Below are positions 36,201-40,765 of a stretch of DNA of 64,000 nucleotides, in pieces. The DNA lies in the NCBI RefSeq assembly GCF_002234675.1, contig NC_019879.2:2724619-2788618 (forward strand). The letters are read 5' to 3'. Position numbers and translations under genes: made by a program. Positions within the stretch are counted from its first letter, which is position 1. Each line of letters starts with the position of its first letter. The notes under the pieces were generated by a model that saw only the letters and a program-made list of their open reading frames with translations, was not told the DNA's origin and did not search any database. Source of the stretch: Oryzias latipes. Taxonomy: Eukaryota; Chordata; Actinopteri; Beloniformes; Adrianichthyidae.

Positions 36201-36963
36201 TTTATAGATAAATCCTGTTGCTGAACTATAATCCTTAAATAGAATTAATAATGAAAAGGAATTAAAGGTGATCCTACAAGTGCTTTTCATTGAAGTGACA
36301 TCATCAGTCCCAGCTCCTAAGTGTCCTTCTGTGTCTGTGAGTGACGACCAGTAACAAACTTATCCTAAAGATTGAAAGATTTGGAATTTTGGATATCCAT
36401 ATAAAGACCAAATTTCTATCTAACCTGAAAGTATGCAGCAACGTGTCCGCTGTCTTGAACTGTATAGCTATTTACCTTTGTTTTTTGGCGTGTATTAAAT
36501 TGTTGGTGGTAAACCCTGGCGAGCTGTTGGATGTGCAGATATTACCTTCACCAAGGTCCAGAACAGCCAACACAGCACTAGTCCGAGCCTCTCCCAGGTG
36601 ATTGTTGGCGATGCAGGTGTAGAGACCCGCATCACTGGGTTTGCAATCCCTAATCCAGAGCCCTCCATACTCCTGGTTCTCCATGTTGAGAAGAGCATCG
36701 TTGTGGTACCAGTACAGGGACGGCTGAGGGTCTCCAGCCACAGTCACCTTCAGACGGATGTCACACCCTGTCCCCACCGCAGAGTTCCTCATTTTACGGA
36801 CGAAAACAGGGGGAGTGGGCGAAGGACGTCCAGGACCAGGAGGCTCTGGTACAACCTGGTCAGGGTTCGCTTTGGACCTTTTAGGGGGTATGATGGGACT
36901 TGAGGGGGCAGCTGCTTCCTCTGCTCCCTTTTTTAGGGACATTTGGAAGTCAGCTTTTCTCAT
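115..36963 (-). CDS. speg: speg, striated-muscle preferentially expressed protein kinase (32 coding exons; 3' part beyond left edge)
   Basis: Giant sarcoplasmic-reticulum/triad-associated kinase of the MLCK/titin/obscurin family, needed for triad and calcium-handling organisation in striated muscle (family knowledge). The exons joined here give about 2,849 codons in one frame, with every splice phase matching. Approximate residues: Ig 50-135; Ser/Pro-rich region 140-700; Ig 715-808; Ig 863-952; Ig 955-1040; Ig 1047-1135; Ig 1175-1270; Fn3 1275-1376; Ig 1380-1475; Ig 1477-1570; kinase 1 at 1590-1865; disordered Ser-rich linker 1870-2760; start of the next Ig 2812 onward. Kinase motifs are intact: GRGAFSY loop, AKF lysine, HLDIKPEN catalytic loop, DFG, APE. 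Collinearity with mammalian SPEG is exon by exon, including the single giant linker exon. The start ATG at 36963 (MRKADF) has A at -3. The second kinase is missing only because the window ends. Teleosts carry duplicate speg genes, and which copy this is cannot be told. Confidence 0.95.
471..677 (+). mobile_element. piggyBac-like MITE, copy 1
   Basis: Left end reads CCCTTGTGCTATCCTAG and the right end carries its inverted complement (AGCACAAGGG). The internal sequence is nearly identical to copies at 14959, 30448, 31178 and 52761. The TTAA target sites seen at other copies have decayed here (GTAA and TTGC). It lies in a speg intron. Confidence 0.75.
735..826. repeat. Fragment of the AAAGACCC-ended MITE family
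   Basis: Shares the right-end sequence of the family (AAAAGACCACTGG, then AACTCAAAA and ATCAGAGTGG) with 16200-16261, 58800-58892 and 61180-61240. Only the right end is kept. The rest of the 232-1041 intron shows nothing else recognisable. Confidence 0.55.
1042..1191 (-). CDS. speg: speg exon 31 (basic linker)
   Basis: Encodes [33 protein letters not shown] and HQYSRLAS. It corresponds to the RLRWGFSRPRKDKGLSPP region ahead of the next Ig domain. Acceptor GCAAAG, donor GTGGGT, phase 1 in and out. Confidence 0.9.
1317..3990 (-). CDS. speg: speg exon 30 (giant Ser-rich linker exon)
   Basis: 2,674-base exon. It begins [19 protein letters not shown] (post-kinase conserved end), then a [15 protein letters not shown] acidic motif and a long disordered linker with repeated Ser clusters such as [46 protein letters not shown] and [11 protein letters not shown]. 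Further on come [24 protein letters not shown] and SPVLAMRRK. These blocks recur in the same order in mammalian SPEG. A central stretch (about 2300-2900) is Glu/Lys/Thr-rich and looks fish-specific. Acceptor TTTCAG, donor GTAAGA, phase 0 in and phase 1 out. Confidence 0.96.
4093..4161 (-). CDS. speg: speg exon 29 (post-kinase segment)
   Basis: Encodes [20 protein letters not shown] then KWQ, matching the LKLFLSRRRWQ segment that follows kinase 1 in SPEG. 23 codons, phase 0 in and out; acceptor ATACAG, donor GTGAGA. Confidence 0.93.
4280..4632 (+). mobile_element. hAT-like MITE (CAGTGTTCCCT ends)
   Basis: Starts CAGTGTTCCCTCGCTGTAAT and ends GAACGAGAGAACACT, an imperfect inverted repeat. Internal blocks (GATTGGATGTTGACC, GAGAGTTTTAAA, TCTGTCTGAGAAAAGT) recur at 7830-8523, 14289-14556 and 29322-30887. 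It lies in a speg intron. Confidence 0.65.
4661..4703 (-). CDS. speg: speg exon 28 (kinase 1 last helix)
   Basis: 43-base exon encoding [14 protein letters not shown] after the single base that completes Leu. RP...HPWF is the end motif of the kinase fold. Acceptor TTTAAG, donor GTAATA. Confidence 0.92.
4993..5145 (-). CDS. speg: speg exon 27 (kinase 1 C-lobe)
   Basis: Encodes [40 protein letters not shown] and [10 protein letters not shown]. Acceptor TTCAG, donor GTGAGT, phase 2 in and out. Confidence 0.94.
5225..5251 (-). CDS. speg: speg exon 26 (27-base micro-exon, kinase 1)
   Basis: Supplies the last base of the Trp codon, then PVGVIAYL and two bases of Cys. This bridges TDIW of exon 25 to TGISPF of exon 27. 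Acceptor CCTTAG, donor GTGAGT. Both neighbouring phases require it, and its peptide matches PVGVVAFLC of SPEG. Confidence 0.92.
5333..5505 (-). CDS. speg: speg exon 25 (kinase 1 DFG to APE)
   Basis: Encodes [40 protein letters not shown] and [17 protein letters not shown]. The DFG metal-binding motif and the APE motif are both intact. Phase 0 in, phase 2 out; donor GTAAAG. Confidence 0.95.
5594..5671 (-). CDS. speg: speg exon 24 (kinase 1 catalytic loop)
   Basis: Encodes [20 protein letters not shown] then IHLDIK. HLD is the catalytic-loop triad; HLD in place of HRD is typical of the SPEG kinases. 26 codons exactly, phase 0 in and out; donor GTAAAC. Confidence 0.94.
5783..5840 (-). CDS. speg: speg exon 23 (kinase 1 helix after hinge)
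   Basis: Encodes [19 protein letters not shown], matching CTEELLERIARKPTVCESE of SPEG. 58 bases; acceptor TTACAG, donor GTAAGT, phase 2 in and phase 0 out. Confidence 0.92.
5841..7045 (-). other. speg intron between exons 22 and 23
   Basis: AT-rich, with T and A runs. I see no open frame with recognisable content, no repeat ends and no RNA gene. Short open frames here (for example 6118-6309) show no family match. Confidence 0.6.
7046..7246 (-). CDS. speg: speg exon 22 (kinase 1 N-lobe)
   Basis: Encodes [20 protein letters not shown], then AKF with the ATP-binding Lys, [20 protein letters not shown] and [12 protein letters not shown] (hinge). The acceptor is CCCCAG and the donor is GTATCC. 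Phase 2 in and out. Confidence 0.93.
7339..7435 (-). CDS. speg: speg exon 21 (link into kinase 1)
   Basis: Encodes [20 protein letters not shown] then [12 protein letters not shown], which leads directly into the glycine-rich loop in the next exon. Acceptor CTACAG, donor GTATTA, phase 1 in and phase 2 out. No single long frame shows it; it was found by matching the YDIHxEIGR signature. Confidence 0.92.
7830..8523 (+). mobile_element. hAT-like MITE, diverged copy with internal expansion
   Basis: Right end ACAAGGGAACACTG (8510-8523) and internal blocks TCCTGATTGGCTGTTGACC and GAGAGTTTAAAGAAG match the CAGTGTTCCCT family. The left terminus is eroded. A 190-base insert (8045-8235) is made of diverged ATTTGTGAAA-type repeats. 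Confidence 0.5.
9033..9201 (-). CDS. speg: speg exon 20 (last Ig before kinase 1, second half)
   Basis: Encodes [40 protein letters not shown] and SCKAELTVH, with the Ig YTC motif and NLAG turn. Phase 0 in, phase 1 out; donor GTAAGA. Confidence 0.94.
9344..9456 (-). CDS. speg: speg exon 19 (last Ig before kinase 1, first half)
   Basis: Encodes [37 protein letters not shown]. This matches FESIMEDVEVGAGETARF of SPEG. Phase 1 in, phase 0 out; donor GTTTAT. Confidence 0.93.
9551..9723 (-). CDS. speg: speg exon 18 (Ig domain, second half)
   Basis: Encodes [40 protein letters not shown] and [14 protein letters not shown]. The PDDDQ block is a conserved SPEG landmark. Phase 2 in, phase 1 out; donor GTGATG. 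Confidence 0.93.
10020..10620 (+). repeat. Degenerate Harbinger-type MADF/Myb remnant
   Basis: The plus strand retains a short frame with [13 protein letters not shown] and [17 protein letters not shown]. This resembles the start of MADF/Myb-SANT accessory proteins of PIF/Harbinger transposons (pattern Y+NR..KE.AW.KI). The same DNA recurs at 16520-16975, 28510-28870 and 58555-58740, each broken by stops and frameshifts. It lies in the speg intron between exons 17 and 18. The family assignment is inference. Confidence 0.5.
10728..10851 (-). CDS. speg: speg exon 17 (Ig domain, first half)
   Basis: Encodes [40 protein letters not shown]. It matches the APAMLDKPDIVYV segment of SPEG. The first Ig Cys position is occupied by a non-Cys residue (SININ), as is usual for this domain. 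Phase 1 in, phase 2 out. Confidence 0.93.
10947..11153 (-). CDS. speg: speg exon 16 (fibronectin-III, second half)
   Basis: Encodes [55 protein letters not shown] and PVQLLDR. The Y.FRV core strand and the SKPSP end match the single Fn3 between the Ig domains of SPEG. Donor GTGGTT, phase 1 in and out. Confidence 0.93.
11579..12024. mobile_element. MITE with GGCC-type terminal inverted repeats, inserted in an AAGTC-rich repeat
   Basis: Ends TAAGGCCAAATCCGAATTCT and AGAATTCCGTTTCGGCCTA form an imperfect inverted repeat of about 20 bases. The flanks TGTGGGAC and AGTGTGAC look like an 8-base target duplication with two mismatches, as for hAT elements. It interrupts an AAGTC-rich stretch (11225-11578 and 12025-12060). 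Confidence 0.65.
12547..12651 (-). CDS. speg: speg exon 15 (fibronectin-III, first half)
   Basis: Encodes [20 protein letters not shown] then [15 protein letters not shown]. The PPDGxPxI...TLSW pattern is the A-B strand start of an Fn3 domain. Acceptor CTACAG, donor GTATGC, phase 1 in and out. Confidence 0.92.
12790..12909 (-). CDS. speg: speg exon 14 (Ig domain, second half)
   Basis: Encodes [39 protein letters not shown]. It completes the Ig domain of exon 13. Acceptor CCAAAG, donor GTGACT, phase 1 in and out. The exon is too short and offset to stand out as an open frame. Confidence 0.9.
12999..13228 (-). CDS. speg: speg exon 13 (Ig domain, first half)
   Basis: Encodes [56 protein letters not shown] and DDRKMTQ. 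The [12 protein letters not shown] and [12 protein letters not shown] blocks are SPEG hallmarks. Phase 2 in, phase 1 out; donor GTAAGT. Confidence 0.94.
13328..13517 (-). CDS. speg: speg exon 12 (Ig domain, second half)
   Basis: Encodes [43 protein letters not shown] and PAISSQ. The usual second Ig Cys position holds Ile (YTI), which agrees with mammalian SPEG, where this Cys is also absent as I recall it. Phase 1 in, phase 2 out; donor GTAAGT. Confidence 0.92.
13611..13769 (-). CDS. speg: speg exon 11 (Ig domain, first half)
   Basis: Encodes [40 protein letters not shown] and [12 protein letters not shown], with the first Ig Cys and Trp. Acceptor TTCAG, donor GTAGAA, phase 1 in and out. Confidence 0.93.
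13869..14129 (-). CDS. speg: speg exon 10 (complete Ig domain)
   Basis: Encodes [60 protein letters not shown] and [17 protein letters not shown]. Both Ig cysteines and the Trp are present. The [10 protein letters not shown] block is nearly invariant in SPEG. Phase 1 in and out. Confidence 0.95.
14289..14556 (+). mobile_element. hAT-like MITE (CAGTGTTCCCT family)
   Basis: Starts CAGTGGTTCCTTGTC and ends GCGATAACACT. Internal TTTGAGAGTTTAAAG and GTCTGTCTGA are shared with 4280-4632 and 30680-30800. It lies in the speg intron between exons 9 and 10. Confidence 0.6.
14959..15157 (-). mobile_element. piggyBac-like MITE, copy 2 (TTAA both sides)
   Basis: Flanked by TTAA at 14959-14962 and 15154-15157. 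Left end CTCTTGTGCTAACTTAG, right end CCTAGGATAGCACAAGGG. Reverse orientation relative to copy 1; the interior is nearly the same. Confidence 0.8.
15233..15408 (-). CDS. speg: speg exon 9 (APEG-1 Ig domain, second half)
   Basis: Encodes [37 protein letters not shown] and QCEARLEVK, with the Ig YxC motif and the conserved [14 protein letters not shown] tail of APEG-1. Phase 2 in, phase 1 out; donor GTAAGG. Confidence 0.94.
15824..16261 (+). mobile_element. AAAGACCC-ended MITE, full-length copy
   Basis: Begins TAAAGACCCTCTCTGA and ends GATAAGAGTGGGTCTT. The interior contains TTGTGAATCAGGAGCAGAC and a G-tract (16067-16076). The same order of blocks is found inverted at 31481-31922 and interrupted at 52184-53014. 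No open frame. Confidence 0.65.
16317..16405 (-). CDS. speg: speg exon 8 (APEG-1 Ig domain, first half)
   Basis: Encodes [20 protein letters not shown] then [10 protein letters not shown]. This aligns with the MDQSVREGQDV start of the APEG-1 Ig domain. Acceptor AACAG, donor GTACGT, phase 0 in and phase 2 out. Confidence 0.92.
16520..16975 (+). repeat. Second Harbinger MADF/Myb remnant
   Basis: Shares ACCAATCAGGG, TTGGCTGGGACA, GCAGTTTTTGCC and AAAGGCTGGAGCGAG with the copies at 10020, 28510 and 58555. Stops and shifts break every frame. It lies in the speg intron between exons 7 and 8. Confidence 0.5.
17142..17308 (-). CDS. speg: speg exon 7 (inter-Ig linker)
   Basis: Encodes [28 protein letters not shown] and RQPPAFM. 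The [13 protein letters not shown] block is a strongly conserved SPEG signature just ahead of the APEG-1 region. Phase 1 in, phase 0 out; donor GTGAGG. In mammals a short APEG-1 isoform starts near here (recalled); the only internal Met in this exon is in EEAMDFG. Confidence 0.92.
18143..18220 (+). repeat. (ATGA)n tetranucleotide microsatellite
   Basis: About 19.5 uninterrupted copies of ATGA, 78 bases, in the speg intron between exons 6 and 7. On the minus strand it would read as a His-Ser-Phe-Ile repeat, but it is intronic. Confidence 0.97.
19020..19240 (+). repeat. Dispersed repeat sharing blocks with 44800-45020
   Basis: Shares CCAATCAGTG, TTCCAACATGG-like, GATGACATCACACTGGC-like and CAGGTCTCT blocks with 44800-45020 on the same strand. 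A short related piece occurs near 33240-33360. The family is not recognised and it has no coding capacity. Confidence 0.5.
19416..19598 (-). CDS. speg: speg exon 6 (end of second Ig domain)
   Basis: Encodes [31 protein letters not shown], then [13 protein letters not shown] and GTVVIEAG. It completes the Ig domain begun in exon 5. Acceptor TTGAAG, donor GTAAGC, phase 1 in and out. The second Ig cysteine is present here although its partner in exon 5 is replaced by Thr. Confidence 0.92.
19705..19848 (-). CDS. speg: speg exon 5 (start of second Ig domain)
   Basis: Encodes [20 protein letters not shown] and then the first strands of an Ig domain ([26 protein letters not shown]). The residue where the first Ig cysteine normally sits is Thr (LLKT). 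Phase 1 in and out; the donor is GTACCG. Confidence 0.9.
20150..20640. repeat. AAGTC-rich degenerate repeat
   Basis: Many imperfect copies of CAAGTC / GACTTG (for example 20164-20230 and 20490-20625, including CTGACTCAAGTCATGTGACTC). The same kind of sequence lies around 11225-11578. It resembles the arms of a fish DNA element, but I cannot define the ends. It lies in the speg intron between exons 4 and 5. Confidence 0.5.
20774..22305 (-). CDS. speg: speg exon 4 (large Ser/Pro/Arg-rich linker exon)
   Basis: 1,532-base exon, phase 2 in and phase 1 out. It encodes [11 protein letters not shown] near the start, then [46 protein letters not shown] and finally [10 protein letters not shown]. These match the ordered landmarks of the region between the first and second Ig domains of SPEG. 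The region is low-complexity, Arg/Ser/Pro/Gln-rich and probably disordered, with several RxxS basophilic phosphorylation-type motifs. The donor is GTTTGT. Confidence 0.92.
22410..22470 (-). CDS. speg: speg candidate exon 3 or alternative first coding exon, GC donor
   Basis: Exon 2 ends in phase 1 and exon 4 begins needing two preceding bases, so a phase-changing exon is required between them. This segment fits: acceptor AACAG, 61 bases, then CCAG followed by the GC donor GCAAGG. It encodes [18 protein letters not shown] then TR, and leads into NQSEVSGIS. An in-frame ATG at 22468 means it could instead start a shorter isoform. The upstream pyrimidine tract is weak and I recall no mammalian counterpart, so this is inference. 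Confidence 0.5.
23511..23597 (-). CDS. speg: speg exon 2 (acidic segment)
   Basis: Follows a TTTTCAG acceptor and begins in phase 1, giving [14 protein letters not shown], which fits the acidic DSET segment after the first Ig domain of SPEG. The frame hits a stop about 35 bases past 23511. Of the possible phase-1 donors, GTAACA after 23511 looks best, but two weaker ones (GTGCTT, GTTGAA) lie further on. The 3' end is therefore less certain than the 5' end. Confidence 0.65.
24570..24905 (-). repeat. Retroelement-like dispersed repeat with tRNA-like end
   Basis: Contains CACATTCACACCTAGAGGC, CTGTAGGAGGACGC, AGACAACTCCACAAAG and GGGATTTGAACCGGTGCC. These blocks are typical of a very common fish SINE/LINE-derived repeat. 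No intact frame. The family name is not certain. Confidence 0.6.
26965..26989 (+). repeat. Poly-G tract
   Basis: 25 bases of G with a single T. It could form a G-quadruplex, and its exact length is uncertain in assemblies. Confidence 0.95.
27953..28506. repeat. Long inverted-repeat element
   Basis: Arms at 27953-28008 and 28039-28090 are imperfect inverse complements (for example TGCATTATCACTTTTTAACG against GCGTTAAAATGTGATAATGCA) around a spacer of about 30 bases. A second inverted pair, TTATACCATGGTC at 28085 and GACCATGGTATAA at 28491, brackets the rest. No open frame. It looks like a non-autonomous mobile element or terminal part of one. Confidence 0.6.
28510..28870 (+). repeat. Third Harbinger-associated repeat copy
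   Basis: Shares the TTCTATGTACAA, CGTTGACCAATCAGGGTC and GTGTTCAAA blocks with 16530-16650 and lies next to the inverted-repeat element. No coding capacity remains. Confidence 0.4.
29664..29767 (+). mobile_element. 5'-truncated tRNA-derived SINE, copy A
   Basis: Carries only the 3' part of the SINE (GAAGGTTGCGTCAGGAAGGG to GCCGAAAGTGGAAG). It is flanked by perfect 11-base duplications TAAAGATGTTT at 29653-29663 and 29768-29778. It sits inside the hAT element. Confidence 0.85.
30020..30236 (+). mobile_element. Full-length tRNA-derived SINE, copy B
   Basis: Starts GGAGCCAGTTTAGCTCGTGC, has a pol III B-box-like GGGTTCGACTCC, and ends GCCGAAAGTGGAAG. Target duplication of about 19-20 bases (ACTTC, T-run, ACACCTTG) at 30000-30019 and 30237-30255. 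It sits inside the hAT element. Confidence 0.88.
30448..30658 (-). mobile_element. piggyBac-like MITE, copy 3 (perfect TTAA)
   Basis: TTAA at 30448-30451 and 30655-30658. Ends CCCTTGTGCTATCC and GGATAGCACAAGGG. Inserted near the right end of the hAT element, so younger than it. Confidence 0.88.
31178..31391 (-). mobile_element. piggyBac-like MITE, copy 4
   Basis: Left end GTAACCCTTGTGCTATCTTAG, right end AGGATAGCACAAGGGTTAA. TTAA is intact only on the right. Interior as in the other copies. Confidence 0.82.
31481..31922 (-). mobile_element. AAAGACCC-ended MITE, inverted copy
   Basis: Begins TAAAGTCCCACTACGATCG and ends GCACTGGGTCTTTA. The interior is the inverse complement of 15824-16261 (for example CTCCTGATTCACAATG). 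No coding capacity. Confidence 0.65.
33136..33547 (+). repeat. Diverged tandem duplication, period about 340 bases
   Basis: 33136-33207 and 33476-33547 align over about 70 bases (GCTAACTCC, TTGTTA, CACAGTC-type blocks). GTTAGC motifs are scattered between and before them (33035-33240). Confidence 0.45.
36546..36963 (-). CDS. speg: speg exon 1 (start codon and first Ig domain)
   Basis: Encodes [20 protein letters not shown], then a PPKRSKA basic stretch and a Pro-rich spacer, then a complete Ig domain with CDIRLKV (first Cys), YWYHND (Trp) and [11 protein letters not shown] (second Cys). The open frame continues upstream of the ATG but only from a TTG codon, so 36963 is the best start. Two donors fit phase 1. 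GTAATA after 36546 keeps a GE before the next exon's DSES and is preferred over GTGAAG after 36552. Confidence 0.88.
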
Positions 36964-37760
36964 GGTTAAACTAGCTTCCCAGGTGGATCTTCTATTGGCC
37001 AAACGTGTCCTTTTGAGGCAACACTCTCACATACAATCCCCAGACAAGTTGGGTAGAATTCTTTACCATCAGTAAAAAAAAAGTCAAATGTTTTTGTGGA
37101 AAATTATAAAGTATTTCTGGAAATAATCAAACCTCTAAAACCTTTGTTTGCGACTTCAGTTTTCTAATGAAGTAGCTACCACTCTCCTGCACACCAGTAT
37201 TTTTAGGGTAAGACCCACCAGCTCATTTTGCATGAACAGTAGCTCACTTGACTTGTCTCTTGGAAGTGACGGCCCTGCTTCTTCGGCTCCTTTTTCCTGA
37301 TGTCCACCTGTATTCCTTTGTACGAGGGCAACAACTCCACAGGACAAACTCTTCACACCTACAATCGGTTTGTTATTTCGATGCAAGGCTCCTGTCTCTT
37401 GATCTGCGCCTTCCTTGACTTCCAGTTAGCGTCAAATCCAATCTGGTAAAATTGAACGTTAACCCCCCACTCCCGATTCCTTGTCCCATGCGTTAAAGTG
37501 CTCCAATCATGATCAGCACCCGCCTTACGTCTGCTGGTGAGTCTGCTGGGAGAAGTGACAGTTGCAGCCTTGCTAGCCTCACAATGACAGCTGTGCGGTC
37601 TGTCTGCCCGCTCACGACACGACTCCCGCCCCTCGTGTCATTTTTAGCCAAACTGAGGTCAGTAGATCATGGTGCAACACTTGGCACAGAGGAAGGGGCT
37701 GCGGGTACAAGACAGATATTCAGTTTGCAAGTCATGTAGAGGCCAGCGCCAGTTTAGCCG
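36964..37760 (-). promoter_or_regulatory. Presumed speg 5' flank (promoter/5' UTR), not resolved
   Basis: The DNA upstream of the speg start codon is less AT-rich and free of repeats. On the minus strand it has CTAAAAATGA at 37638-37647, one mismatch from the MEF2 consensus, and a GGGGCGGG box close upstream. Both would suit a striated-muscle promoter, but no TATA box or start site can be assigned. Confidence 0.3.
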
Positions 37761-38267
37761 TTTTCTGAGTAAGCAGCAAAATATCCCCCAAAAGAAAAAT
37801 AAGTGGTTGATATTTGGAATGACTTTTATGTTTGGTTTATTCAGAAGTCATAAAGTTTCTGATTTTTTATTTTTTTTGCATGAACCAACATGGTACAGGT
37901 TTTAACAGTTGGTGATCCTAATTCATGTGCAGGAGTTGTACATCTTCCAGAACAAAATTAAGAGAATCCTTCATACTTTCTAAGAAAGTTGTCTTGTGCA
38001 TGCCCCAAAACATTAGCCTGCTTTTTACCTACCTGAAATGCAAAATTCTTGTGTGGGAAGAATTCCACTTTCATGCTAGTATGAGACGGCACTTATTGAA
38101 GAACTAACTCTGTTCGTCTTTTGATCTGTTTTCAAAGAGTTCCCAGTGGTCTTTCACTCATGATTCTGCCATTTCTGGTCTAAATAAAAAAAAACTGTAT
38201 CGTTTACTAGGACATAGTTTCTGCAGAGGCAGCCGCTCACACAACTGACCGAACATTATCAAAAATG

Positions 38268-39166
38268 CACTCAAAAAACGTTCACTTTGAATGAACATAA
38301 AAAAATTATGGAAAGGATATCCACATGATTAGATTGCGTTACTTGAACAAAAATGAATCATGTTGGTCCTACTTAATTTATTTAGGTTGGCTCAACTTAA
38401 TGAATTTAGGTTGGGTCAACTTAATGTATTTAGGTTCAAATTAATAAATTTAAGTTGATTCAATTTAAATAGAGCAGTTGCACCCAACTTTAAATTGATA
38501 TTGTTGCTCACTCTAAAAAGAAAAAAGTTGATCCAATTTAATTGAATCACTTCAATTGGTCACACCTAAGTAAATTAAGTTTATTTAACTTGAATTTCTA
38601 TTTATTTCTATAATTTTATTTATTCATCTGTAATTGATATGTTGTTCCAAAGTTACAACCAATGGGTCTTTTAATTTTCACATCAAAGACATGAATTACC
38701 CAGCAAAGTCCCACATCACAAGACAGGAGCTCAATTACCGCGAACTCTGTGTTAAGTATTGGAACATTAACAGTTTGCCACACAAGGGGGTTGGTCTTCA
38801 TCCTCTACCAAACTTTAACTCATGGTGCAAAAAAAAATAAACATAACAGTTTAAATCACTAGTTAAAACAGAGTAAAACAGCTAGACAATAAAACCCATG
38901 GACAAAAACTCACACTTAGACCCCAATCTGCCCAGATAGACAAAGAAAATGGTATCCCACAATTCCTTGCGATTACTAATGCATCCAATTTAATGGTATC
39001 ATGTTGGATCAACATGATTGAAATTAGTAACTTTTAAATGGATTATTTTTATGTACAATCGACATGATTCATTCACGTAAGATTTACAAACATAAAATTT
39101 TCTGGTTGAAATGACAAGTTACTTTTTCGTTAACTTAATTGGCTGGTAATTTCCTTTTTTTGAGTG
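38268..39166 (+). mobile_element. DNA element with CACTCAAAAAA ends
   Basis: Starts CACTCAAAAAACGTTCAC and ends TTCCTTTTTTTGAGTG, an inverted repeat of about 12 bases. Most of it (38277-39000) is closely matched by 50916-51622. No transposase frame. Confidence 0.65.
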
Positions 39167-39859
39167 TGGGGAGCAATATTATAGCTATCCAGCCGTACAG
39201 TTTTGATCAGATTCCAGGAAAACAAAGATGATCAGAATGGAGCAGAGCAGGGAGCCCAGCTCATTTTCTATATCGCAAATACAACTGCTTTCAAACCTTC
39301 ATCTGCTTCTGATTCACAACAACTTACATAAAGACACACAATTTTGAGTTAATTATCTTAATATTTGTCCCCCATCATTAAAAACACCAACAATATGATT
39401 TTCATTGAAGTGGATCTTGAACCAAATGTTGTTCCAGCTATGAAATGTGTTGCTAATCACCACTCAGGTAATGTAGGCTAATGGCTGGGGCCCCAGACCA
39501 GAAGAGGGGCCCCAACAAGTGTTGACCAACGTTAAAAACCAGAACATGAGGGTTAAATAGCAGCGGCAGTGCCAAACTCCTTGAATGGGCCTCTGCCTCG
39601 ACCACCACTTTTTGTTGTTGTTGTTGCAAACAAACATGTTAGAACAGTCAAGATGGAAGGTTCTCTGTTTAGTAAAGAAAGACAAAAAAGAGGAAGTAGA
39701 GATGAGACCGTAGTTCATTTAGCTTTGAGAAAATAAGTCCTGCTCAGACTGTTGTACTTGTGATGGGGGTGGTAGTAAATGGCTAAAGGCTGTAAGACGT
39801 TAGGAGATGGACTGGAAAATATTCAATTGAATTATTGCAGGTTAGAGGGATGATCTGGG

Positions 39860-40475
39860 TGACAACACAAACGCCACCAAAGAGGAACCGGGAATTTTGG
39901 CCACAACAACAATTTATTGATCATTAAACCTGGCTGGCCACTGAGATATGGTTAAAAAAAACTTCTGGCTGGCCTTTCGACACGCTGGGACTCCTGCGGC
40001 AGCACCAAAGGCACTCCAACATCCAGGCTGCACCCAGCCTTCTTGTGTGCTTCAACCAGTCTGCTAAGTCGCCTCAGGCTATTTACAACACAGGCAGGGT
40101 CCCTGCCCTTGACTGCATGGCAGAACTGGCAGTCCCAGCGGTCCAATTGCTCCTCCTCACTTCATCGGTGCCTCTGATGAGTGGACTGGCGGTCCAAATG
40201 CGGCCCCTGTGCGTACAGGCCCAGTGGTTCCCGGAGTGCGCCCCTGGGGCGTGCGCCCTCCTGGCCGGATGGGAACCTTTTCCCAGAGTCTGCAACTTCC
40301 TTGAGCAGGCGTCTTCTCCGCTCCGCTCCTATATGGTCTCTCAATTATGAGCAGGTGCATCCAATTAAGGGGCGTGTCCACATGCAGCATGCAAAGGGTT
40401 TGAAAAACACAGCAAACATGCAAAAACAATCATGCAGTTAGTCTTTGTCCCACCTGCTCACATACTGATGTGACA
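39860..40475 (-). mobile_element. Candidate solo LTR
   Basis: Read on the minus strand it starts TGTCACATCAGTATG and ends GTTTGTGTTGTCA (TG...CA). In between it has a CCATATAGG TATA-like box, then a GC-rich block with several chance open frames, then AATAAA. This order (TATA, GC-rich, polyadenylation signal) suits an LTR. The flanks CTGGG and CTGAT match at only 3 of 5 bases, so the duplication is unproven. No internal retroelement genes adjoin it. Confidence 0.45.
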
Positions 40476-40765
40476 CTGATGGGAACAGAGTTACCTGAGT
40501 GTTTACTGAGCACGCTAAACATGAAATAAACAGAGATTTTTGGTTTGGATGTAAACCTTAAGCAGGTATGATTTCACAGTTAATTGATGATTATTTGATA
40601 AAATTAGATACGTGTTAATAAATACTTATTTAAAGGATCCCTTTGTTGGTAGACGCCTCTAAATCAGATTGTAAGTAAATTAAATTCATTGATGGTAATC
40701 ACTGGTGCCATATCTGAAATAGGGGAGAAGAACTGCAAATTAGTCAAATGATAGTAATGAGCTTT

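Larger units (their letters stand above)
23598..36545 (-). other. speg intron 1, 13 kb, rich in mobile elements
   Basis: No coding exon of speg or of another gene could be supported. It contains the LINE/SINE-like piece at 24570, the poly-G tract at 26965, the inverted-repeat element at 27953, the Harbinger remnant at 28510, the nested stack at 29322, elements at 31178 and 31481, and the diverged tandem repeat at 33136. The stretches 23700-24560, 25890-26900, 27100-27900 and 34000-36500 show nothing recognisable beyond AT-rich sequence. Confidence 0.7.

Noticed and set aside
37255..37320. Peptide KGAEEAGPS upstream of speg exon 1, resembling [10 protein letters not shown] of exon 1
   Set aside because: Only about 20 of 26 bases match, the flanks do not, and no start codon or donor supports an alternative exon. 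Probably chance.
40083..40429. Several overlapping open frames on both strands in the GC-rich patch
   Set aside because: They are explained by low stop-codon density in a GC-rich LTR-like region. None resembles a retroelement protein.
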